From Fibrobacterota bacterium (lineage in GTDB: Bacteria > Fibrobacterota > Chitinivibrionia > Chitinivibrionales > Chitinispirillaceae), in contig JAEWVR010000031.1 in NCBI GenBank assembly GCA_023459055.1, forward strand, positions 62,001 to 126,000: DNA of 64,000 nucleotides. Direction: 5' to 3'. Below are positions 54,733-62,083 of the stretch, one piece after another. How positions within the stretch are numbered: the stretch's first letter is position 1; each line of letters opens with the position of its first letter. Below the pieces are notes generated by a model. It searched no databases. It was not told the origin of the DNA and was given only the letters and a program-made list of their open reading frames with translations. The translations under genes were made by a program, and so were the position numbers.

Positions 54733-54775
54733 ATTCATTCTTCAAGTCCTCCTGCGGGGGATTTAGGGGGCGTGG
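54733..54775. repeat. Palindromic element PE1, right half (copy K)
   Basis: AATTCATTCTTCAAGTCCTC then CTGCGGGGGATTTAGGGGGC. The bases before it (ATTTTCCAATTCATTCTTC) resemble the spacer end of copy I (ATTTTAATTTCATTCTTC). No left arm precedes it locally; the partner is the lone left arm at 51329. Confidence 0.85.
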
Positions 54776-54790
54776 GAGCATAGGTTAAGG

Positions 54791-54819
54791 GATACTGTGC
54801 TTCTAGGAAGCACAGTATC
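54791..54819. promoter_or_regulatory. Perfect 13-bp hairpin upstream of the terpenoid operon
   Basis: GATACTGTGCTTC pairs fully with GAAGCACAGTATC around TAG. No T-run follows, so it is not a standard terminator; it may be a 5'-UTR structure or an operator. It lies 48 bases before the start of the radical SAM gene. Confidence 0.45.
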
Positions 54820-54866
54820 AGGATAGTAAAATCTAATTTCAACAATGATTTTCAGGATCAAACATA

Positions 54867-56048
54867 ATGTCAATTATTTCGAATTTTTTAAAAACAGACC
54901 TTCGGTGCAAGAGCAAATTCATCATCAATATGGGATGTAAAGGCTGGCTTGGGTTTCGTAAATTTAAAAAACCCAGAAAAAACAGTGAACTCTTTCCTGC
55001 TTTTCAATTCATTTCGATAACTAACGATTGCAACCTGAACTGCCAGGGTTGTTGGGTAACTGCCGATTTGAACCACAAAGATCATCTGAACATTGACACG
55101 ATACATGCAATCATTAAAGAAAGCAAAAAACAGGGTTCCCATTTTTTTGGCATTTTAGGTGGTGAACCGCTGATGTATAAACAGGTAACGGACATTTTCG
55201 GGAAACATCCCGATTGTTACTTTCAGCTGTTTACCAATGGAACATTGTTTACTACTGGCATTGCAGAAAAATTACGAAAAACTGCCAATGTCACACCATT
55301 ATTCAGTCTTGAAGGTGATGAGCTGGTTGCAGATATCAGGAGAGGTGGAAAAAACGTTTATAACCGTACCCTTGATGCAATAAGAACATCGGTACGGCAT
55401 GGATTAATAACCGGTGTCGCGGTAAGTGTTTGCAAATCGAATATTAATATGGCGTTATCCCCTGAATTTGTTCGAATGCTTCATGATATGGGAGTATTAT
55501 ATGTCTGGTATTATATTTACAGACCTGCAGGTGAGAATCCGAACTACGAACTGGCACTGGATCGCGAGGATATTATCAGACTCAGGCAGTTTCTTGTTGA
55601 TGGACGAATAAAATTTCCAATTATTATGATCGATTCATACTGGAGAGCTGACGGCGAACCATTCTGCCCGGCTGCTGAAGGGTTGAGTCATCATATCAAT
55701 GCATCCGGATACATTGAGCCCTGTCCGGTAATTCAGCTCGCAAGAGAGAATATTGTTGATGGCAACATAAAGAACTTGTATGAAAATTCTGAGTTTCTAA
55801 AAGATTTCAGAAACAGTATACTACACAAAACAAAAGGCTGCGTGCTCATGGAAGATCCATTGTGGATTAGCCGGTTTGCTCAAAAACATGATGCGATGAA
55901 TACATCAAACCGGCCAGAGATGTTAACGCAATTCGAAAACGCACCGGTTGTTACAAGTCATGGTTCAATACCGGCAATTCCTGAAAAGAGCTGGATATAT
56001 CGGTTTGCAAAAGAGACTGCTTTTTTCGGAATGGGTGCTTATGGCTGA
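54867..56048 (+). CDS. Radical SAM enzyme of the terpenoid-type operon
   Basis: The 393-residue protein has the SAM cluster motif C55-N-L-N-C59-Q-G-C62, followed by a glycine-rich ILGGEPLMYK SAM-binding strand. A C-terminal Cys cluster (PFCPAAEG, CPVIQL, KGCVLME) suggests an auxiliary Fe-S site. No signal peptide is seen. It is the first gene of a tightly packed operon, and the next start overlaps its stop by eight bases. HpnH, an adenosylhopene-forming radical SAM protein, shares the pathway context of a cyclase but not this motif (CNLACAGC in HpnH), so I do not call it HpnH. It probably modifies the isoprenoid product. Confidence 0.8.
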   Translation: MSIISNFLKTDLRCKSKFIINMGCKGWLGFRKFKKPRKNSELFPAFQFISITNDCNLNCQGCWVTADLNHKDHLNIDTIHAIIKESKKQGSHFFGILGGEPLMYKQVTDIFGKHPDCYFQLFTNGTLFTTGIAEKLRKTANVTPLFSLEGDELVADIRRGGKNVYNRTLDAIRTSVRHGLITGVAVSVCKSNINMALSPEFVRMLHDMGVLYVWYYIYRPAGENPNYELALDREDIIRLRQFLVDGRIKFPIIMIDSYWRADGEPFCPAAEGLSHHINASGYIEPCPVIQLARENIVDGNIKNLYENSEFLKDFRNSILHKTKGCVLMEDPLWISRFAQKHDAMNTSNRPEMLTQFENAPVVTSHGSIPAIPEKSWIYRFAKETAFFGMGAYG

Positions 56049-57645
56049 AAATAAAGTGACTCCAAAAAGCAGTGGACTATTTCTGGAAGTTCCTGCTATT
56101 AAGGAGATTCGTTACGATATACGCAAAACGGTGGATACGTATTTCATGCATGAAAACATAATGCCACCGGTATCGTATGATTTATTGTGCGATCTGGCTG
56201 CCTGGTTGATTGAAGAAAACAGCTGGGATCCAAAGAATAAAGCATTTGTGATGGTTTGTTGCGGTAACGCTATCTGGCGGCAGATTGTCAAATCAGTGCC
56301 CTATAACCGCAGAATTTTTTTATTGCCACAATGTCTCAAAAACAGCACGTTGTGTCAGGGACAAATGGACGAACTGGGTTTGTTATGCAGCGAATGCGGC
56401 AACTGCTCCATCTCAGGGTTATTACGTGAAGCCGAAAATCTGGGCTATGTGGCTATTGTAACCGAAGGAACTACTATTACCGCGCGGCTTATCGAAAGCG
56501 GCAAAGTTGATGCAGTCATTGGTGTAGGATGTATGGAAGTTTTACAGAAAATGTTTGCATCGGTGAGCAAATTCTCAATCCCCAGTATTGGTATCCCTCT
56601 GTTAATTAACGGATGTGTCGACACCAGAGCGGATATAGAGTGTATTAAAGAAGAACTATATCAGTTTGACAGCAGTTCATCCATACGTTTACACAACCTG
56701 AATTACCTTCGTCAAAGAACATCATCACTCTTTGGTGAAGAACAACTTAACCGTATATTAAAACTGGATGATTTTTCTACTGATCAGTTGCTGCGTGAAT
56801 CGCTTCTGGTTGGCGGAAAGAGATTAAGACCTCTGCTGACCGTTCTGGCATACGATGCATTCAGCAGTCATAACGATACATCTGATTTGAACCGGCTGGC
56901 TTTATCTATCGAGTGTTTCCATAAAGCATCATTAATACATGACGATATTGAAGACAACGATGCTACACGCTATGGAAAAGAAACCTTACATGCCCGTTAT
57001 GGAGTGCCGATTGCTATCAATATAGGAGATTTACTTATTGGTGAAGGTTACAGGCTCATTACAGAATGCAGTCTACCCCCTGATGTGTTACGCGATTGCT
57101 TAAAAATTGTATCTCAGGGTCACCAGACGCTTTCAATCGGTCAAGGAACCGAACTTATTGCTTTAAGAAATCATCAATGCCTTTCCCTTAAAGAAATTTT
57201 GCAGGTATTTGAAAACAAAACCGCTGCAGCTTTTAAGGTTTCGCTTTTACTGGGAGCAAGAGCTGCAGGTGCTGATAGCAATTCGCTTGAAATGCTTGAT
57301 CAATTCAGCAAATTGATTGGGGTAGCTTATCAGATTAAAGATGATTTAGAGGATTTTGTCAATCGTAGCAAAGAATTTAAATTTGAGAAGCCGTCGATAT
57401 TACTTTCCATGCTCAAAGATACGCTTGACAATCAGGATGCGCCAATCTTTGAAGATGCATATTTAAAAGAGAATCTCGATACGATTCAAGTGCTGGTCGA
57501 TAAGTATAAAATTCAGGAATGTGTTGAAGATCTATTAAAAGATTATATTTCACGATCGAACACGAGTCTTTCCAATTATCAAAATATGGGTTTAAAACTT
57601 GCATTACATGAAATTCTGGGAAAAACCTTTAAAGACTATATTTAA
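56041..57645 (+). CDS. DUF116-polyprenyl diphosphate synthase fusion
   Basis: From the ATG at 56041 (534 residues) the N-terminal ~20-210 is a DUF116 domain: FLLPQCLKNSTLC, LLCSECGNCSISGLLREAE and VIGVGCMEVL, with several Cys that could hold a cluster. Residues ~225-530 form a polyprenyl synthase: GGKRLRPLLT, the first Asp-rich motif D301-D-I-E-D305 (LIHDDIEDNDATRYG) and the second D434-D-L-E-D438 (YQIKDDLEDF). Small residues (A, S) stand four and five places before the first motif, which in this family allows products longer than farnesyl. It makes an all-trans prenyl diphosphate for the cyclase two genes downstream. The fused DUF116 is unusual. Confidence 0.82.
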   Translation: MAENKVTPKSSGLFLEVPAIKEIRYDIRKTVDTYFMHENIMPPVSYDLLCDLAAWLIEENSWDPKNKAFVMVCCGNAIWRQIVKSVPYNRRIFLLPQCLKNSTLCQGQMDELGLLCSECGNCSISGLLREAENLGYVAIVTEGTTITARLIESGKVDAVIGVGCMEVLQKMFASVSKFSIPSIGIPLLINGCVDTRADIECIKEELYQFDSSSSIRLHNLNYLRQRTSSLFGEEQLNRILKLDDFSTDQLLRESLLVGGKRLRPLLTVLAYDAFSSHNDTSDLNRLALSIECFHKASLIHDDIEDNDATRYGKETLHARYGVPIAINIGDLLIGEGYRLITECSLPPDVLRDCLKIVSQGHQTLSIGQGTELIALRNHQCLSLKEILQVFENKTAAAFKVSLLLGARAAGADSNSLEMLDQFSKLIGVAYQIKDDLEDFVNRSKEFKFEKPSILLSMLKDTLDNQDAPIFEDAYLKENLDTIQVLVDKYKIQECVEDLLKDYISRSNTSLSNYQNMGLKLALHEILGKTFKDYI

Positions 57646-57718
57646 GATTTATGCCCGAAAACCCGTTCGGAAATTTCAATCTGCATCGATTGAACTGGTT
57701 CTGAAAAGGTCATTACAC

Positions 57719-58486
57719 ATGCTGGATGATCAGACTATAGCTGAACTGAAGGCATTTATAAAAAATCATCATACCATCAAAGGTGGATTCGCTGACAGGG
57801 CTGGAACATGCGATTTGTACTATACTTTGTTTGGCGGTTATATCGCAGAGGCACTGGACATGAAGGAAATAATGCCTTCATTAAAAGCGTATGTTAAAAA
57901 TGTTGCACAAACCAATGATTTAAATGGTGTCCATTTACATACAGCTGCCATTTTATATGCAAAGTTATTTGATGCAGAAACGTTTCCAGAACCGTTAAAA
58001 GTAAAAGTCCGCCATGATTTGTTAGACCTTGATAACAAACAGGGAGCTTATTCCGGTTTTATGAGTATGCTTTCGTTCTACTATCTGGACGATTATTACG
58101 GTCTTTACATGGTGCAGCAACGTTTGAAAAACATCGGGCACCGCACTGAAATACCGTGCTCCGCAACTGCTGCACAGTTTGTTCTTCAGGAGTGCTTCAA
58201 AAAACCACGACAGTCGCTTGAAACGCAACTCTATACATTGTATCTCAATGATGGAAGCTTTAAAGCAATATCCCGGGCTCCGTCAGGAGATTTACTATCG
58301 ACAGGAGTTGCCCTTTATGCTTTACGGTTTGCGAATTCCGACATACGCATCATTGCGCCGGCTTGTCTGAGCTACATCGATTCACTTTTCTCCGGTGGCG
58401 GATTTTGTGCAACAGTTTACGATGTGCAACCTGATGTGGAATATACGTTTTATGGATTGCTGGCATTGGGTTCATTATCGGATTGA
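57719..58486 (+). CDS. Alpha-toroid (prenyltransferase/squalene-oxidase repeat) protein
   Basis: The start is the ATG at 57719, with GAAAAGG about ten bases before; an ATG at 57608 overlaps the previous gene but lacks a ribosome site, so the longer product remains possible. The 255-residue protein is made of repeated helix pairs with GGF-type turns: KGGFADRAGTCDLYYTLFGG, QGAYSGFMSMLSFYYLDDYY and GGGFCATVYDVQPDVEYTFY followed by GLLALGSL. This is the barrel of protein prenyltransferase beta subunits and of half a terpene cyclase. No DxDD motif is present. It may bind the prenyl chain or pair with the cyclase, whose ATG is two bases after its stop. Confidence 0.7.
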   Translation: MLDDQTIAELKAFIKNHHTIKGGFADRAGTCDLYYTLFGGYIAEALDMKEIMPSLKAYVKNVAQTNDLNGVHLHTAAILYAKLFDAETFPEPLKVKVRHDLLDLDNKQGAYSGFMSMLSFYYLDDYYGLYMVQQRLKNIGHRTEIPCSATAAQFVLQECFKKPRQSLETQLYTLYLNDGSFKAISRAPSGDLLSTGVALYALRFANSDIRIIAPACLSYIDSLFSGGGFCATVYDVQPDVEYTFYGLLALGSLSD

Positions 58487-58488
58487 CT

Positions 58489-60282
58489 ATGAAAAAAGAA
58501 ACTCTTGAGTCGCAATTTAATAGCTTATGCACCCTTTTGATTAATGAGCAAAACCATGATGGTTTCTGGACTGGCATGCTTTCATCAAGTGCCTTGTCTA
58601 CTGCAGTAGCAATTGTTGCATTAAAAATACACGGAAACAGCAACGATGAAACGAGAATCAGAAATGGTTTCAACTGGCTGAGAGCCAACATCAATAGCGA
58701 CGGAGGTTTTGGTGATACTCCTGAAAGTGAAAGCAACGTAAGTACCAGTTTATTATGTTATGCAGCAATATATTACTGTCAATCCAATAATGAGTGCGGC
58801 AGTGCACTCCTCAAGTCAATTGAACGTTTCCTCGAAGCAAAAAAGATTGCATTCTCCTCTCAGGATATTCCTGCATCAATTCTAAATTTTTATGGCAAGG
58901 ACCTAACCTTCTCGGTTCCTATCCTGTCCATGCTTATCATTTGTGGTGTACTTCCCGATGAAACATGTAAACACATTCCTCAGCTTCCATTCGAACTGGC
59001 CCTGTTGCCTGCTTCACTATACCGTTTTTTTAATCTGCAGGTAGTAAGTTATGCAGTTCCCGCACTTATCGGTGTTGGTATTTTTATTCATTCCAAACGG
59101 AAAAGCTGCCTATCGATTCCCCGGATGTACCGAAATCTTTTTGTTGACAAGACAATTCGTAAATTGACAACGTTGATGCCTTCAAGCGGAGGGTTTCTGG
59201 AGGCAATACCGCTTACCGGGTTTGTAAGCATGAGCCTGATCGCCAGTGGAAAGAGTAATAACAAGGTGGTTAACAACGGGATCCGGTTTTTGCAGAACCA
59301 TCAGCGAACCGATGGAAGCTGGCCTATTGATACTGACTTGTCAACCTGGGTAACAACACTGAGTATAAAAGCACTTGGGCCGCAATTAACGACTGTTTTT
59401 GGTGCAACCAATAAACAACAATTAAGGAGACATCTTTTATCTATTCAATGTAAAGAGGTTCACACGTTTAACGAGGCGAAACCCGGGGGCTGGGGCTGGA
59501 GTAACTCCTCAGGCTCCGTACCCGATGCCGACGATACTCCAGGGGCAATTCTTGCATTACTGGAGATGTATGAAGGAACACGGGAAGAGATTGACGCATT
59601 GAAAAAAGGATGCAACTGGCTTGTTGGCCTTCAAAATGCCGATGGTGGATTTCCCACTTTTTGTAAAGGCTGGGGTCGTTTACCATTCGATAGCAGCTGC
59701 GCCGATTTAACCGGCCATGCACTTCTTGCTCTTTTTGCTACAATAGAGAAATTGAAAGGCGACCTCCCCTGCTCTCTGCATCGCAAATTTTACAAAAGTG
59801 CATTGAAAGCAGTCCGCTACCTGCAAAAACATCAATCACCCGATGGTCATTGGCTCCCGCTCTGGTTTGGAAATCAATGTACTGATAATAAAAAAAATCC
59901 GGTATATGGTACCAGCAAGGTATGTACGTATCTGTCAGATTGTCTGAAATTTGACTGTGTCAACAGTGAATTAAGGTGCAGTTTGACAATCATGGTCGCA
60001 GCGTCACAAAAGTACCTGAGTATACAGCAAAATAGCGACGGTAGCTGGGGTGGAATAAAGGGATCAACAGGAAGTACAGAGGAAACATCACTCGCTATCT
60101 GTGCTTTGTCAAAAAGCCACACAGAGGCATGTTTGAAAGGTTTTATCTGGCTTGCAAAGGAACAGGACAAGAATAATCTGAAATCTAGCCCTATAGGTCT
60201 TTACTTTGCAGCTCTCTGGTACGATGAAAAAATGTATCCAATAATTTATTATATCGAGGCGTTGAGAAGGTTTTTGTATTGA
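58489..60282 (+). CDS. Class II terpene cyclase (squalene-hopene-cyclase-like)
   Basis: The 597-residue protein consists of alpha-toroid repeats with QW-type motifs (QNADGGFPT, QSPDGHWLPLW, QQNSDGSWGG) and the protonating motif D346-A-D-D-T350 (VPDADDTPGAI), equal in place and form to the DVDDTA of squalene-hopene cyclases. The middle Asp would start the polycyclisation. It is somewhat shorter than hopene cyclases (~630-650). The ATG at 58489 follows the previous stop by two bases; a TTG at 58483 is a less likely start. No squalene synthase is nearby, so a linear prenyl diphosphate or a prenylated acceptor may be the substrate. Its product cannot be told from sequence. Confidence 0.85.
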   Translation: MKKETLESQFNSLCTLLINEQNHDGFWTGMLSSSALSTAVAIVALKIHGNSNDETRIRNGFNWLRANINSDGGFGDTPESESNVSTSLLCYAAIYYCQSNNECGSALLKSIERFLEAKKIAFSSQDIPASILNFYGKDLTFSVPILSMLIICGVLPDETCKHIPQLPFELALLPASLYRFFNLQVVSYAVPALIGVGIFIHSKRKSCLSIPRMYRNLFVDKTIRKLTTLMPSSGGFLEAIPLTGFVSMSLIASGKSNNKVVNNGIRFLQNHQRTDGSWPIDTDLSTWVTTLSIKALGPQLTTVFGATNKQQLRRHLLSIQCKEVHTFNEAKPGGWGWSNSSGSVPDADDTPGAILALLEMYEGTREEIDALKKGCNWLVGLQNADGGFPTFCKGWGRLPFDSSCADLTGHALLALFATIEKLKGDLPCSLHRKFYKSALKAVRYLQKHQSPDGHWLPLWFGNQCTDNKKNPVYGTSKVCTYLSDCLKFDCVNSELRCSLTIMVAASQKYLSIQQNSDGSWGGIKGSTGSTEETSLAICALSKSHTEACLKGFIWLAKEQDKNNLKSSPIGLYFAALWYDEKMYPIIYYIEALRRFLY

Positions 60283-60360
60283 ACAGATTTTATAAAATTG
60301 AGTCCTTACAAAACAGCAAGAATAGTACATTATTTAACAGAGACATAATATCTGCTTGAT

Positions 60361-60389
60361 GCGCTGATCGGAGGATCAGCGCTTTAAAG
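60361..60389 (+). terminator. Terminator of the terpenoid-type operon
   Basis: GCGCTGATC (60361-60369) pairs perfectly with GATCAGCGC (60374-60382) over GGAG, followed by TTTAAAG. It lies between the operon end (60282) and the convergent lipoprotein gene (60399). Confidence 0.7.
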
Positions 60390-60398
60390 TGAGATATC

Positions 60399-61049
60399 TT
60401 AGGGTTCGCTCATATTGATGGTTGTGGTAACACCATCTGAAACTATAGTCGAAGTGTATGTATATGACTGGTTAGAAAAATTTAAATCATATGAAAATGT
60501 GTTGGTTCCAATATATGATCCATTAAATTTGATTTTACCGTCAATCTTATATGTTCCTGTTTCTTCAAAATCCTGGTTAATGGAGATGTCAACCAAATAA
60601 TGGATCTGACCGCCTATAAATAGTTTTCCATCATCAGAGTAGTTGTTCAATGTACAGGTAATATCATAATGAAAGGTTCCACTTGTTTCATTATAATTGT
60701 AGGTTCCTTTTGCCGTGGCAGTACCCGATTTTTCTCCCTCTATTTCACCATCAATGTTTCCACTCATAGAATTATCTTTTATTTTTTGCATACCAAAATC
60801 CATTAAAGACATTGCTTTACTTCCAGCCTGCATCGATTGGGATTGAACCGTTGAGCCTACGGTTGCAGCGGTAGCGGAATCTTTAATTGGAGTATTGGCC
60901 CCGGGGTTATTATTGTCGAGGCTACCGGCATTTTCGTTCAAATTTAAAGACCCATTGCTTTCATTGGGACCAGTTGAGTTGTCACCACAGTTGATCATTA
61001 AAACAAGAGACAATCCTGAGACTGCAAGTACAAAAAAACGCTTTAACAT
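60399..61049 (-). CDS. Predicted lipoprotein of unknown function
   Basis: The ATG at 61049 opens a signal peptide (LKRFFVLAVSGLSLVLMINC) ending in Cys before GDNSTGPN, a common lipoprotein start in this type of genome, although Asn before the Cys is atypical. The next ~45 residues are Asn/Gly/Ser-rich linker. The C-terminal ~110 residues alternate hydrophobic and polar strands (GTYNYNETSGTFHYDITCTL, TYTSTIVSDGVTTTI), suggesting a beta-barrel-like or beta-sandwich domain exposed outside the cytoplasm. No family recognised. Confidence 0.6.
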   Translation of the reverse strand: MLKRFFVLAVSGLSLVLMINCGDNSTGPNESNGSLNLNENAGSLDNNNPGANTPIKDSATAATVGSTVQSQSMQAGSKAMSLMDFGMQKIKDNSMSGNIDGEIEGEKSGTATAKGTYNYNETSGTFHYDITCTLNNYSDDGKLFIGGQIHYLVDISINQDFEETGTYKIDGKIKFNGSYIGTNTFSYDLNFSNQSYTYTSTIVSDGVTTTINMSEP

Positions 61050-61085
61050 TGTATAAACTCCTTTAATTAGATTATAACATGACAA

Positions 61086-61393
61086 TTCTTGTCAGCTGAA
61101 TTCGCATATTACTTTTTGCGAATCTGAATTATCAATGTTCAAGGCATATTTGCAGAGAATATTTTACAAATAACCATTGCTACCCCAACTTGCCCCCTCC
61201 TTCCATATTGATGAAACTGTGTCATAATCTCAATCGCAAATTAGCCATGAAGTAATTTAAAATTGTATGGTAAATACATGATTAAGACAATGTATTAATC
61301 GTTTTTCTTTTGTCATAGTTGTAGCCTCTTATTGATTTAATCCTTGATACGATACCATTTGTACGAAATTTCCGAAATATGTGTCATCATAAT
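61086..61393. other. Non-coding stretch between two minus-strand genes
   Basis: About 310 AT-rich bases. It holds two small inverted repeats, TGACAATTCTTGTCA (61080-61094) and ATTCGCA...TGCGAAT (61101-61124), upstream of the lipoprotein gene, which could be operators. No coding frame, RNA gene or terminator can be supported. Confidence 0.4.
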
Positions 61394-61699
61394 TTAGTTT
61401 ACTTTTGCAGTGGATGCAATTTTAAAACATAGTATCTCAATGCATACTAAAAAAACAAATCCGCAAATCACTCTATTCATTTGCGCTATTTCTGCAACAA
61501 TGGAAATTAATCCATAAATCAAAGCCAACAAACCAATAAATAATGGAACCAGTAAAATATACTTTTTGTAAAGTACAAGTATTGGCAGTGCTATGGTTTT
61601 TAAAATGAAAAAGACTAGCACAATGTCAAATAAACGATCAATCCATTTATTGTCGAATAGCATTAGTTGTGATATATTGAAGAATGCAAATACAATCAT
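61394..61699 (-). CDS. Small predicted membrane protein
   Basis: From the ATG at 61699 the product is 101 residues with about three or four hydrophobic helices (IVFAFFNISQLMLF, LFDIVLVFFILKTIALPILV, YILLVPLFIGLLALIYGLIS and VICGFVFLVCIEILCF). No family is recognised and no ribosome site is evident; the in-frame TTG at 61711 is an alternative start. Whether it is expressed is uncertain because no neighbour supports it. Confidence 0.4.
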   Translation of the reverse strand: MIVFAFFNISQLMLFDNKWIDRLFDIVLVFFILKTIALPILVLYKKYILLVPLFIGLLALIYGLISIVAEIAQMNRVICGFVFLVCIEILCFKIASTAKVN

Positions 61700-61711
61700 A
61701 GAAACAAACAA

Positions 61712-62083
61712 TACGAATATGCTTCCTGTTCACTCACCTATCCCATGTTTGGAATTTTTGGTATGAGGAATCTAAATGGCTTTTCATCAATTATCTTTAG
61801 TTTTCCCGCCACTGTACTTATTTAATTGTTATTTTCTTCAAATATAAGCACTTATAAGAATTATCCTAAAAAAAAGGTTTCACATCCGATGATAATTGTT
61901 TATATTGCATTTATGCAGTTGTTTTGTTCATCGCCTGGATTGCTTTAATCCGTTTTATAGGCAGCTTAGACTGACAGCTCCACTTTCAGTGGTTTCTTTA
62001 CACGTGAATTTTAATTTTAAGACCTGATCCAAAAATCAGTCTGTGGTTATTTTTTTCACCATTCTTCATAAGGAGCTTGGATT
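61712..62083. other. Non-coding stretch upstream of the KamA-like gene
   Basis: About 370 bases between divergent genes, AT-rich, without a coding-like frame. AAGGAG at 62070-62075 is the ribosome site of the gene at 62084. A short hairpin CCACTTTCAGTGG occurs near 61980. I see no other feature. Confidence 0.5.

Noticed and set aside
29340..54775. The repeats as insertion sequences or transposons
   Set aside because: They are ~100 bp, code no transposase and show no target duplications that I could see.
54867..56048. Radical SAM gene as HpnH (hopanoid)
   Set aside because: The cluster motif and the rest of the sequence do not match HpnH; only the neighbourhood is similar.
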